Source of the DNA: Cupriavidus sp. D39
Lineage (GTDB): Bacteria; Pseudomonadota; Gammaproteobacteria; Burkholderiales; Burkholderiaceae
Direction: 5' to 3'
DNA: 64,000 nt
NCBI RefSeq assembly: GCF_026627925.1
Contig: NZ_JAPNLE010000009.1
Span: 248,001-312,000, forward strand
The notes below the pieces were generated by a model that was not told the DNA's origin, made no database searches, and was given only the letters and a program-made list of their open reading frames with translations. Below, in pieces: positions 47,697 through 56,739 of this stretch (position 1 is the stretch's first letter; every line of letters starts with the position of its first letter). The translations under genes were made by a program, and so were the position numbers.

Positions 47697-49021
47697 GCGC
47701 AACCGGGGTGGAACACTATCTTGCCGAGTTCGCCCGCGTCGAGGCTGCGTTGCCCGGCCGGCGGCTGCCCTGGCTCGCGCGCATGCGCCAACAGGCGCGG
47801 GAACACTTCGCGCAAGCCGGGTTTCCGACGCTGCGCCATGAGGACTGGAAATACACCAGTGTGGCCGCGATCGAGAGGAGCCGCTTTACCGCAGGGCCGA
47901 CGCAGTCCGACGCCAAGCCGGAGGCCCTGGCTGCGCGGATCGAGTCGCTCGCCTTGCCCGGCGCGCACCTGATGGTATTCCTCGACGGCCACCACCAGCC
48001 GCAATGGTCGCGCATCGGCATGCTGCCAGCAGGGGTTGAACTGCTCAGCCTCGCCGCCATGCTGGAGCGCACGCCCGAGCCTGTGGAAGCGCTGCTTTGC
48101 CGCGGCGTGAGCGACTACCCGTCCGGCTTTGCCGCTTTGAACACCGCGTTCATGGTCGATGGCGCTTATATCCGCCTGGCCGCAGGCACCACGCCCGACC
48201 AGCCGATCCACCTGCTGTTCATCGCCACGGCACCGGAGCTGGTCACCCATACGCGCAATCTCGTGATGGCGGAAGCAGGCAGCCGTGTCTGCATTGTGGA
48301 ACACCACGTGGGTGTGGACGGCCTCGCTTATTTCACCAACAGCGTCACCGAGATCGTTGCCGCGCGTGACGCGCAGGTCGAGCATCACAAGGTGCAGCAA
48401 GAGAGCCTCAAGGCGTTTCACATTGCCGGCGTGAATATGGACCAGCAGCACGGCAGCCGCTTCACCTCCAGTGCCTTCGCCCTGGGCGGCGCCCTGGCGC
48501 GGGCCGACATCCAGGTCGGGCTGAACGCCGAGCGCGCCGAATGCTCGCTCGACGGGCTGTACATGACCGGCGGGCGGCAGCATATCGACCACCACACGCG
48601 CATCGACCACGCCAGGCCGCAAGGCAAGAGCCGCGAGTTCTATAAGGGCGTGCTGGCCGGCGCCTCGCGCGCCGTGTTCAACGGCAAGGTGGTGGTGCAT
48701 CCCGATGCCCAGCATACCGATGCGCACCAATCCAACCGCAACCTGCTCCTGTCCGAGAACGCCGAAGTCGATACCAAGCCACAGCTGGAGATCTACGCCG
48801 ACGACGTCAAATGCAGCCATGGCGCCACCGTAGGCCAGCTCGAACCCGACCAGATCTACTACCTGCGTTCGCGCGGGCTGGACGACGCCTCGGCGCGGGC
48901 CCTGCTGACTTTCGCCTTCGCGGAAGAGATGGTCAACCGGCTAGGCCTGAGCTCCTTGCGCACGCGGCTGGAGACGCTCTTGCGCGGCCACTTGCCCGAG
49001 CCCGTGAAGGTGCTGACATGA
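47693..49021 (+). CDS. sufD: Fe-S assembly protein SufD
   Basis: About 442 residues, SufB-like right-handed beta-helix. Typical [12 protein letters not shown] motif (about residues 45-56), then the HAV-rich core and [30 protein letters not shown] (about 320-350), with the catalytic-site His in the SufBD interface. Four-base overlaps with both neighbours. Confidence 0.95.
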   Translation: MSATGVEHYLAEFARVEAALPGRRLPWLARMRQQAREHFAQAGFPTLRHEDWKYTSVAAIERSRFTAGPTQSDAKPEALAARIESLALPGAHLMVFLDGHHQPQWSRIGMLPAGVELLSLAAMLERTPEPVEALLCRGVSDYPSGFAALNTAFMVDGAYIRLAAGTTPDQPIHLLFIATAPELVTHTRNLVMAEAGSRVCIVEHHVGVDGLAYFTNSVTEIVAARDAQVEHHKVQQESLKAFHIAGVNMDQQHGSRFTSSAFALGGALARADIQVGLNAERAECSLDGLYMTGGRQHIDHHTRIDHARPQGKSREFYKGVLAGASRAVFNGKVVVHPDAQHTDAHQSNRNLLLSENAEVDTKPQLEIYADDVKCSHGATVGQLEPDQIYYLRSRGLDDASARALLTFAFAEEMVNRLGLSSLRTRLETLLRGHLPEPVKVLT

Positions 49022-50286
49022 GCACGGCCGCGCATGGATTCAGCGCCCTGTGGGGCACGGCCCCGGCCGCGGGCCTGGACGTCATGCGGCTGCGCTGGGA
49101 TTTCCCCATCCTGCGGCAGACGGTCAACGGCAAGCCGCTGGTCTATCTGGACAACGCAGCCACCAGCCAGAAGCCACAGAGCGTGATCGACTGCGAGGCA
49201 CATTACTACGCCGCGCTCAATGCCAACATCCATCGTGGCGTGCACACCTTGAGCCAGCGCGCGACCGATGCCTACGAGGCGGCGCGCGACGCGGTGCAAG
49301 GCTTGATCCATGCGGCCCGGCGCGAGGAGATCGTGTTCGTGCGTGGCGCCACGGAGGCGATCAACCTGGTGGCGGCCAGTTACGGACAACGCCTGCGGCC
49401 CGGCGACGAGATCCTGGTCAGCGCGATGGAGCACCATTCCAATATCGTGCCGTGGCAACTGGCGTGCGAGCGCACGGGTGCCATCCTGCGGGTGGCGCCG
49501 ATCAACGACGCGGGCGAACTGCTGCTGGAAGAATTCGAGCGCCTGCTTGGCCCCCGCACCAGGCTGGTTGCAGTGACCCATCTCTCCAACGCCCTTGGCA
49601 CGGTCAACCCGGTGCGGTACCTGATCGAACTGGCGCATGCCAGGGGCATTCCGGTACTGGTCGATGGGGCCCAGGCCGTGCCGCACTTCAAAGTCGATGT
49701 GCAGGCACTGGATTGCGATTTCTACGCATTCTCGGGGCACAAACTCTACGGCCCCACTGGCGTTGGCGTGCTCTACGGCAAGGCCGCGCTGCTCGATGCC
49801 ATGCCGCCTTACCAGGGCGGGGGCGACATGATTCGCGAAGTCACTTTCCACAAGACCACTTACAACGACCTGCCCTTCAAGTTCGAGGCCGGCACGCCCA
49901 ATATCGCCGGCGTAGTCGGCCTGGGCGCCGCGATCGACTATGTGAGTGCGGTGGGCCTGGACGCCATCGCGGCCCACGAGCACGCGCTGCTCGCCTACGC
50001 CACCGGGCAGGCGGCGCAGATTGCCGGCCTGCGCATCATCGGCACGGCGGCGGACAAGGCGAGCATTCTCTCGTTCGTCCTGGATGGCGTGCATCCCCAT
50101 GACGCAGGCACCATCCTCGACCTGGAAGGCGTGGCGGTCCGTGCGGGCCACCATTGCGCGATGCCCGTGATGGAGAGGTTCGGCGTGCCTGCCACGGTGC
50201 GTGCGTCCTTCGCGCTATACAACACGCGGGAGGAGGTGGATGCGCTGTTGCGCGCCGTGCGCAAGGCGCAGGAGGTATTTGCCTGA
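49018..50286 (+). CDS. sufS: Cysteine desulfurase SufS
   Basis: PLP enzyme of about 422 residues that supplies sulfur. PLP Lys in FSGHKLYGPTG (about 240), nucleophile Cys in RAGHHCAMPVM (about 380), substrate pocket LDNAATSQKP. An N-terminal extension of about 25 residues precedes the usual start MRLRWDFPIL. Overlaps sufD and the sufU gene by a few bases. Confidence 0.95.
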   Translation: MSTAAHGFSALWGTAPAAGLDVMRLRWDFPILRQTVNGKPLVYLDNAATSQKPQSVIDCEAHYYAALNANIHRGVHTLSQRATDAYEAARDAVQGLIHAARREEIVFVRGATEAINLVAASYGQRLRPGDEILVSAMEHHSNIVPWQLACERTGAILRVAPINDAGELLLEEFERLLGPRTRLVAVTHLSNALGTVNPVRYLIELAHARGIPVLVDGAQAVPHFKVDVQALDCDFYAFSGHKLYGPTGVGVLYGKAALLDAMPPYQGGGDMIREVTFHKTTYNDLPFKFEAGTPNIAGVVGLGAAIDYVSAVGLDAIAAHEHALLAYATGQAAQIAGLRIIGTAADKASILSFVLDGVHPHDAGTILDLEGVAVRAGHHCAMPVMERFGVPATVRASFALYNTREEVDALLRAVRKAQEVFA

Positions 50287-50734
50287 TGTCCGATCTGCTC
50301 GATCTTTACCGGGAAGTTGTGGTCGACCACAGCCGCTCGCCGCGCAATTGCAAGCGGCTGATGGGCGCGAACCGCAGCGCCGAGGGGTTCAACCCCTGTG
50401 CGGTGACCGGCTGACGCTGTACCTGAAGGTCAGCGACGGCGTGATCGAGGATGCGAGCTTCGAGGGTTCCGGCTGCGCCATCTCCACCGCCTCGGCATCG
50501 CTGATGACCGAGGCGCTCAAGGGTAAGACCGAGGCGCAGGCACAGGCGTTGTTTTCCGGCTTCCATGCGCTCGTGACCGGATCTGGCCCGGCGCAGGCCG
50601 GCGCGCCGCTGGGCAAGCTGGCCGTGCTGGGCGGCGTACGCGAATTTCCGGCGCGTGTGAAGTGCGCGACGCTGGCCTGGCATGCCATGCACGCCGCCTT
50701 GCAAGGCAGCGCCCAGCCGGTCTCGACGGAGTGA
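50286..50734 (+). CDS. sufU: SufU-type Fe-S assembly protein, frameshifted
   Basis: About 149 residues after restoring one base. The three SufU cysteines are present: NPLCGDR (restored across the break), GSGCAIS and ARVKCATLAW. The four-C run at 50393-50396 needs one more C. SufU accepts sulfur from SufS as a zinc protein or acts as a scaffold. Coupled to sufS by an overlap. Confidence 0.9.
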
Positions 50735-50738
50735 TGCG

Positions 50739-51107
50739 ATGAGCATGATCGATTGGCTGCGCAAGGCCGAGGCACACGAAGCCAGGCTCGAGCCTGGCCC
50801 CGATACGATGGAGGGACGGGTGATAGAGGCGCTGCGCACCGTCTATGACCCGGAGATCCCGGTCAATATCTACGACCTGGGCCTGGTCTACAGCCTGTCC
50901 GTGGACGAAGCCGCCGGCAAGGTGGGCATCCGCATGACGCTGACCGCGCCGGGCTGCCCGGTGGCGCAGACCTTCCCCGGCGTGGTCGAGAGTGCCGTCA
51001 TGGAAGTCGGCGGCGTGGACGAAGTCGAGGTTGAACTGGTATGGGATCCGCCCTGGTCGCGAGAGCGGATGAGCGAGGCGGCGCGGCTGGAACTGGGGTT
51101 GCTCTGA
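50739..51107 (+). CDS. sufT: Fe-S maturation protein SufT
   Basis: About 122 residues, DUF59/MIP18 fold: VYDPEIPVNIYDLGLVY and TAPGCPVAQTFP with the conserved Cys, then WDPPWSRERMSEAARLELG. SufT helps mature certain Fe-S proteins. Four bases after sufU. Confidence 0.93.
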   Translation: MSMIDWLRKAEAHEARLEPGPDTMEGRVIEALRTVYDPEIPVNIYDLGLVYSLSVDEAAGKVGIRMTLTAPGCPVAQTFPGVVESAVMEVGGVDEVEVELVWDPPWSRERMSEAARLELGLL

Positions 51108-51108
51108 A

Positions 51109-51429
51109 ATGAGCGAATGGATCGATGTCGCTCCGGCCGACGAATTTGCGCCCGGGACGTGCCGCAGCGTTGACGTCGACGGGCTGCAGGTCGCGGTATT
51201 CAATGTGCGCGGGAGCTACTACGCCGTCGAGGACATGTGTTCCCACGAGGCGGAGCCGCTATGTGGCGGCGACATCGAAGGCGAGGAAGTCGTCTGCCCG
51301 CGCCACGGTGCGCATTTTTCCCTCATCACGGGGGCGGCGCTGTCCCCGCCGGCTTACGACCCGGTGGCGATTTTCCCGGTCCGGGTCGTGGACGGCAAGG
51401 TACAGGTCAAGGATGATCGCTGGGACTAG
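51109..51429 (+). CDS. Rieske-type ferredoxin
   Basis: About 106 residues. Two-iron Rieske ligands CSHEAEPL and CPRHGAHF, with the spacing of dioxygenase-type ferredoxins. As the last suf gene it may be an electron donor or a target used by the SUF machinery. One base after sufT. Confidence 0.92.
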   Translation: MSEWIDVAPADEFAPGTCRSVDVDGLQVAVFNVRGSYYAVEDMCSHEAEPLCGGDIEGEEVVCPRHGAHFSLITGAALSPPAYDPVAIFPVRVVDGKVQVKDDRWD

Positions 51430-51564
51430 GGGACAACGTGCTGCTTCTCCAATCCGAAATCCCTCTTCAGCTTTCCAGGCAGAAGATCCGGCTCACGGTC
51501 GCGCGCTTTGCGACATCGGCGAGAGCGGATACCGTCAACTAACCAACATGCGAAAGGCGCTCCC

Positions 51565-51765
51565 ATGTCGCGCATGCTTATCGGCCTCGGCCTGATCCTG
51601 GTAGCTGGAGGACTCCTCTGGCCCTGGCTATCCGGGCTCGGACTCGGTCACTTGCCCGGGGATATCGTGATTCATCGCCATCACTTTCACCTCTACCTTC
51701 CCTTTACGACCTCGCTGCTCCTCAGTGCGGCGGCATCGTTCATTCTTTGGTTAATAGGTCGGTGA
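51565..51765 (+). CDS. DUF2905 small membrane protein
   Basis: Sixty-six residues with two membrane helices around the conserved LPGDIVIHRHHFHLYLP loop typical of DUF2905. ATG at 51565 with AGGCGC leader; function unknown. Confidence 0.85.
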   Translation: MSRMLIGLGLILVAGGLLWPWLSGLGLGHLPGDIVIHRHHFHLYLPFTTSLLLSAAASFILWLIGR

Positions 51766-51967
51766 AGCGGGCGCTTGGCCTGTTACCCGGGTGTCGGCGC
51801 GTGATTGCGGCAGGAACCGCGCCTGGTTGACCTGGTCTTCCCCGAAGCCTGCCCCTCATAGGACCGAACAGCCAGCCCTCGGGCTGTGGCGTTGTGGTTT
51901 GGCCTTGTGCCGGCGCTGGTCCGGCATATATTGAAAGTCCTTCCAGCGCATGCTTCCAGAAGCCCGT

Positions 51968-53194
51968 ATGCTCTACCAGTTCATCGAGTATCAGCGTTCA
52001 CTGATCGAGCCGTGGACGGCGTGGGCGGCGCAGGCCACCAACGCGTTCACCGACCGCGACTGCTTTCTTGCCCATATTCCGGGGGCGTCCTGCTTCGCCG
52101 CGAGCTATGAAATGCTCTACCGTCTAGGCAAGACATATGGGAAGCCCGCCTTTGGCATCACCGCGTTCGACGCGGACGGCCGTGTCGTGGCTGTGGACGA
52201 GCAGGTCGTGCTGGAGCGGCCATTTTGCCGTCTGCTGCGCTTCGCACACGACCCGGTTGCCGCGCCCGGACGAAAGCCGGCCGTGCTGGTGTGCGCGCCG
52301 CTGGCGGGCCATCATGCCGTGCTGCTGCGTGAAGTCGTGGAAATGCTGCTGCCCGCCCATGAGGTCTATGTGACGGACTGGCGCGATGCGCGCTACGTAC
52401 CCGTGGCCGAGGGGCCGTTCCGCCTGGACGACTGCGTCGGCGAGATACAGGCGTTCATCCGGCATATCGGCGGGCAACGCCTGCACGTGCTTGCCGTCTG
52501 CCAGGCGACCGTGCCTGCATTGGCGGCGGTTTCTCTCTTGGCCAGCGCTGGCGAGCCGACACCAAGAAGCCTGGTCCTCATTGGCGGCCCGATCGACGCC
52601 CGCAGCAACCCGACTGCGGTCGGCAGCCTGGCGGCCCGCCAACCGCTGGCGTGGTTTGAACGCAACCTGATCTACGCGGTACCGGCCCAATATCCCGGTG
52701 CGGGCCGCAAGGTGTACCCGAGCTTCCTGCAACATGCCGGCCTGGTGATGGCGCACCCGGCGCGCATGGTGGGTGCGCAATGGGACTACTATCTCGATCT
52801 GCTCCAGCGTGACGCGGAGCACGCCCAGGCACACCGGCGCGCTTGCGATGAATACAACGCGGTGCTCGACATGGCGGCCGAGTTTTACCTGGACACCATC
52901 CGCATCGTGTTCCGCGAGTTTCAGCTAGCCCGCAGCAGTTGGAACGTGCGGGGGCAGGCCGTGCGGCCACAGGACATCCGCGACACCGCGCTGCTCACTG
53001 TCGAGGGAGAGTTGGACGACATTGCCGGCCGCGGGCAGACCCAGGCTGCGCACGAATTGTGCAGCGGCATCGCTGCGTGCCACAAGCGGCATATCACGGC
53101 ACGCCAGTGCGGTCACTATGAGCTGTTCTCCGGGCCGTCGTGGCGCAGCGAGGTCTATCCCCGCGTCCGCGATCTGATCCGGCAATACGCCTAG
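51968..53194 (+). CDS. phaZ: Intracellular polyhydroxybutyrate depolymerase PhaZ
   Basis: About 408 residues. The start MLYQFIEYQ is typical. Catalytic triad residues: Cys in VLAVCQATVPA (about 178), Asp in VEGELDDIAG (about 350) and His in QCGHYELFSG (about 384). The nucleophile is Cys rather than Ser, as in Ralstonia PhaZa1. It releases 3-hydroxybutyrate from storage granules. A longer frame start at 51950 is less typical. Confidence 0.93.
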   Translation: MLYQFIEYQRSLIEPWTAWAAQATNAFTDRDCFLAHIPGASCFAASYEMLYRLGKTYGKPAFGITAFDADGRVVAVDEQVVLERPFCRLLRFAHDPVAAPGRKPAVLVCAPLAGHHAVLLREVVEMLLPAHEVYVTDWRDARYVPVAEGPFRLDDCVGEIQAFIRHIGGQRLHVLAVCQATVPALAAVSLLASAGEPTPRSLVLIGGPIDARSNPTAVGSLAARQPLAWFERNLIYAVPAQYPGAGRKVYPSFLQHAGLVMAHPARMVGAQWDYYLDLLQRDAEHAQAHRRACDEYNAVLDMAAEFYLDTIRIVFREFQLARSSWNVRGQAVRPQDIRDTALLTVEGELDDIAGRGQTQAAHELCSGIAACHKRHITARQCGHYELFSGPSWRSEVYPRVRDLIRQYA

Positions 53195-53723
53195 CAGCCT
53201 GGTGCTGTGCCTGCCGACCCGGCGGGGCGCTTCCCTGATGAGGGAGGGGGAGGACAGGCCGGCCCGCGCCTTGTCATCGTGCCTGCCACATGGGACCGCA
53301 GAAGGCGAAAAAACCGGAACTGTGCGGGGGTGCCCATTCCGGTTTCGCGCAGCGTGCGCGTAAGTGGTGCAGCAACGCTGCGAGGGGCAATTTAAACATA
53401 TCAAGATCTGATATAGACGTCTCTTAATTCACATGTTGTTGCATGCCAACGCTGAATAGCGATTTCATGTCCGGCACGTGCGGATTTCTCCATATCTGGA
53501 CGCCGAGATGGCAAGCAAGCTTTGCTCTAACCTGGCGGGCTTTCGAGCGCGTGGACGGCGCCGGGTTCAGCGCAGTGGCCGGAAAGCCGCACGTACCTCG
53601 GCGCCTCCCGTCCGGCTTTCGGTAGATCGGGGGCCAGATCAGGTCGTGCGACGACATGACTCGGTGATGCGACAAAGCCACCGCGCTGTGCGATCAGGTA
53701 GCGCGCTACGCCGGCCGTCATGC
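53195..53723. other. Intergenic region between convergent phaZ and IclR genes
   Basis: About 530 bases with no supported gene. It contains the hairpin terminator at 53305-53348 and an AT-rich stretch near 53395-53440. The short open frames are shadows. Confidence 0.5.
53305..53348 (-). terminator. Rho-independent terminator
   Basis: GCGAAA...ACCGGAA pairs with TTCCGGTTTCGC around a 17-base loop. Read on the minus strand the stem is followed by TTTTTT, so it terminates the IclR transcript and may also act for phaZ from the other side. Confidence 0.7.
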
Positions 53724-54578
53724 TTACTCCACGCCATCCTCCACCCCGCATGACACGCTGATCTTCTCGATCAGACCGAGCAGTAGCGGCGCATAGCGCG
53801 CCACATCGCGCGGCTTTTCGCTGGGCTTGTGCGGGAAGCTGATGTTGAGTCCGTACCACTGGTGGTCCGGCCCGCGGAACGCCGCGCCCACGGCGGTCAG
53901 GTGGCCCGGCTGGTAGTTGGCGGTGCAATAGCCTTGCGCCTGGGCCTGGGCAATGCCGCGCGACAGTTCCTTGTGCAAGGCCGGCCATTCGTCGCCGGCC
54001 TTTTCCGCGATCCGTGCAAGGAAATTGTCGCGCACGCCGGCTGGCACCGCGGCCAGCCACGCCATGCCGATCGAGGTCAGTTCCATTGGGATCCGCGTGC
54101 CGGGCGCCACGCGCCGGGTGCGCGACACGCTGTCGCGGCTGTGGCGCACCGCGGCCAGGTAGACCATGGCGGTCTGGTCAGGCACGGCCAGGCCGACATT
54201 GACCTTTTCCGCCTCGGCGATCTCGCGCATCAGTGGCAGGGCGATATCAGGCACCGCGGTGGCATGGTGGAAGGCGTCCGCGAGGCTCACCACCACGGCC
54301 GCCAGCCGGTAGGCGCGCTCGGTGGTGTCATAGCGCAGGAAGCCGCCGTCCACCAGCGAGCGCGTCAGGCGGCTGACGGTGGAGCGCGGCAGACCGGTGC
54401 GCGCGGCCAGGTCGGCATTGGTCAGGCTGGACGAGCCGACGCGGAACGCGCGCAGCAGCATCAGGCCACGTTCGAGCGACTGACTGCCTTCGGTCTGGCG
54501 CGTGAAGCGGCCGGTACTGTGGGTGAGCGCGCGGGTCGAAGGCAATTTGGCGCGGGAATCCGGGTGGGAATCAGGCAT
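53724..54578 (-). CDS. IclR-family transcriptional regulator
   Basis: About 284 residues. N-terminal winged helix (residues about 35-95: SLERGLMLLRAFR, LPRSTVSRLTRSLVDGGF), then the IclR effector domain with a central ELTSIGMAWLA and GLNISFPH segment. Divergent from the CoA catabolism operon and next to a palindrome (54626-54644), so it probably controls that operon; effector unknown. Confidence 0.9.
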   Translation of the reverse strand: MPDSHPDSRAKLPSTRALTHSTGRFTRQTEGSQSLERGLMLLRAFRVGSSSLTNADLAARTGLPRSTVSRLTRSLVDGGFLRYDTTERAYRLAAVVVSLADAFHHATAVPDIALPLMREIAEAEKVNVGLAVPDQTAMVYLAAVRHSRDSVSRTRRVAPGTRIPMELTSIGMAWLAAVPAGVRDNFLARIAEKAGDEWPALHKELSRGIAQAQAQGYCTANYQPGHLTAVGAAFRGPDHQWYGLNISFPHKPSEKPRDVARYAPLLLGLIEKISVSCGVEDGVE

Positions 54579-54625
54579 GCAGTTGGCGGCGGCCCCGGCA
54601 GTCCATCGCCGATGGTGCTGCAATT

Positions 54626-54644
54626 AATTTCAGTATCCGAAATT
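54626..54644. promoter_or_regulatory. Candidate IclR operator and promoter
   Basis: AATTTCAGTATCCGAAATT is a 19-base palindrome with six-base arms in the divergent region, typical in size for an IclR site. A TATAGT -10-like hexamer overlaps its right edge (54644-54650), so binding could control the CoA operon. Confidence 0.6.
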
Positions 54645-54711
54645 ATAGTGTAGCGCGGCAAGGCGCATCGGCGAATACTGGGTGCCTGTCCACTTCCCGG
54701 AGCCCTTCGCC

Positions 54712-55488
54712 ATGACCTCGGCATCCACCCCCGAAATCGTCCTGACACGTGACCAGCACGTTGCGCAGATCGAGATCTCCCGCCCGCCCCACAATTTTGT
54801 CGACGCCGATGTCATGCGCCGGCTGGCAGAAGCGCTGCTGCAGCTCGACGAGGACGACAGCTGCCGCGCCGTTGTGCTGTCGTCCGGCGTGGGCGCCTTC
54901 TGCGCCGGGGCCGATTTCAGCGGCGCCGACCAGGGCAGCGTCTCGCGCGATCCGTCGGCCTTCTACGCGCAGGCCATGAAGCTGTATCGCAACCGCAAGC
55001 CCATCGTGGCGGCGGTGGAAGGTGCCGCGATCGGCGCGGGGCTGGGCCTGGCGCTGGTGGCGGATTTCCGCGTCACATGCCGCGAAGCGCGCTTTTCCGC
55101 CAGCTTCAACCGGCTCGGCTTCCATCCCGGCTTTGGCATGAGCGTGACGCTACCGCGCCTGGTGGGCGAGCAGCAGGCCGCGCTGCTCTTGTACACGGGC
55201 CGGCGCATCGGCGGCGAGGAAGCGGTGCGCATCGGTCTGGCCGACGAACTGGTGGCGCAGGCCGAGGTGCGTGCCCACGCGCTGGCGCTCGCGCACGATA
55301 TCGCGGCCTCGGCGCCGCTGGCCGTGGAAAGCACGCGCGAGACGCTGCGCCTGGGCCTGGCCGATCGCATCGTGGAGGCTAACCAGCGTGAGCTGGCCAT
55401 CCAGCGCGTGCAGTTCGCCACCGCGGATTTCCGCGAAGGCGTGGCGGCGATGGCCGAGCGCCGCGCGCCGGTCTTCCAGCGCCGCTGA
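54712..55488 (+). CDS. Crotonase-fold (enoyl-CoA hydratase/isomerase) family protein
   Basis: About 258 residues. Crotonase oxyanion region GAFCAGADFSG and GAAIGAGLGLALVADFR are intact. The positions of the two hydratase glutamates read SFNRLGFHPGFGMS with no Glu at either, so this is unlikely to be a classical hydratase; another CoA-ester reaction (isomerase, dehalogenase-like or decarboxylase) is more likely. First gene of a four-gene operon with a CoA transferase and acyl-CoA dehydrogenase. Confidence 0.85.
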   Translation: MTSASTPEIVLTRDQHVAQIEISRPPHNFVDADVMRRLAEALLQLDEDDSCRAVVLSSGVGAFCAGADFSGADQGSVSRDPSAFYAQAMKLYRNRKPIVAAVEGAAIGAGLGLALVADFRVTCREARFSASFNRLGFHPGFGMSVTLPRLVGEQQAALLLYTGRRIGGEEAVRIGLADELVAQAEVRAHALALAHDIAASAPLAVESTRETLRLGLADRIVEANQRELAIQRVQFATADFREGVAAMAERRAPVFQRR

Positions 55489-55497
55489 GGGGGCCGC

Positions 55498-56706
55498 ATG
55501 CAAGAGCAGAAACCCGTCTGCGCCGGCCCGCTCGACGGCATCCGCGTGCTTGACCTGACTTCGGTGGTGCTGGGCCCGCTGGCCACACAATCGCTGGCCG
55601 ACCTGGGCGCGGACGTCATCAAGATCGAAGGGCCGGAAGGCGACCTCATGCGCGCCAACGGCGTGTCGCGCAACCCCGGCATGAGTTCGATCTATCTGGC
55701 GCTCAACCGCAACAAGCGCTCAGTGGTGCTGGACCTGAAGACACCCGCGGGCGCGGCGGCGCTGCGCCGCCTGATCGCCGGCGCCGATGTGCTGATCCAC
55801 AACATGCGCGTGGCCGCCATCGAGCGGCTGGGCTTCGGCTACGCCGCGGTGGCGGCGTTGAACCCGCGCATCGTCTACTGCGTGGCCACCGGCTTCGGCC
55901 AGGACGGCCCGCACCGCGACAAGCCAGCCTTCGACGACATCATCCAGGCGGCTTGCGGGCTGGTGTCGCTGGGCTCCGCCGCGGGCAGCCGGCCCGAGTA
56001 CGTGCCCAGCCTGATCGCCGACAAGACCACCGGGATGGCGCTGGCCAACGCGGTGATGGCCGCGCTGCTGCATCGCGAGCGCCACGGCAGTGGGCAAGCG
56101 GTGGAGGTACCGATGCTGGAGACCATGGCCAGCTTCGTGATGGCCGAGCACCTGGCCGGGCTGACCTTCGAGCCCGCCACCGGCGCGGCCGGCTATGCGC
56201 GCCTGCTGCAGGGCGGGCGGCGGCCGGCGCAGACCGCGGACGGCTGGATCTGCGCGTTACCGTACACCGACCGCCACTGGAAAGCCTTTTTCCACGCTGT
56301 GGGCCGCGACGACCTGGCCGACAAGTACAACATCGCCAGCCGCGCGCAGCGCAACGCCCATATCCGCGCGCTGTACCAGCACCTCGCGGAAATCACGCCG
56401 GCCCGCACCACGGCGGCGTGGATGGCGCTGTTCGAGACGCTGGACATCCCCGCCACGCCAATCTACACACCGGACGAATTGCCGGCGCATCCGCACCTGG
56501 AAGCGGTCGGGCTGTTCCAGCAGACCGAGCATCCCACCGAGGGCCCGCTGCGCGAGATGCGGCCCACGGCGCGTTTCTCCGCCACGCCGCTGTCACTGCG
56601 CCGCCACGCGCCCACGCTGGGCGAGCACACCGACGAAGTGCTGCGCGAAGCCGGGCTGGCGCCTGAAGACATCGCCCTGGTGGCGGGCGGCCGGGACGCC
56701 GCCTGA
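55498..56706 (+). CDS. CaiB/BaiF family III CoA transferase
   Basis: About 402 residues. Family features: RVLDLTSVVLGP start, GADVIKIE, NRNKRSVVLDLK, the catalytic Asp in AFDDIIQAACG (about residue 145), and a GRRPAQTADG loop. It should activate an organic acid by CoA exchange. Nine bases after the crotonase gene. Confidence 0.92.
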   Translation: MQEQKPVCAGPLDGIRVLDLTSVVLGPLATQSLADLGADVIKIEGPEGDLMRANGVSRNPGMSSIYLALNRNKRSVVLDLKTPAGAAALRRLIAGADVLIHNMRVAAIERLGFGYAAVAALNPRIVYCVATGFGQDGPHRDKPAFDDIIQAACGLVSLGSAAGSRPEYVPSLIADKTTGMALANAVMAALLHRERHGSGQAVEVPMLETMASFVMAEHLAGLTFEPATGAAGYARLLQGGRRPAQTADGWICALPYTDRHWKAFFHAVGRDDLADKYNIASRAQRNAHIRALYQHLAEITPARTTAAWMALFETLDIPATPIYTPDELPAHPHLEAVGLFQQTEHPTEGPLREMRPTARFSATPLSLRRHAPTLGEHTDEVLREAGLAPEDIALVAGGRDAA

Positions 56707-56739
56707 AGCGGTGCGCAAAAACAACAAAGGAGACAAGGC

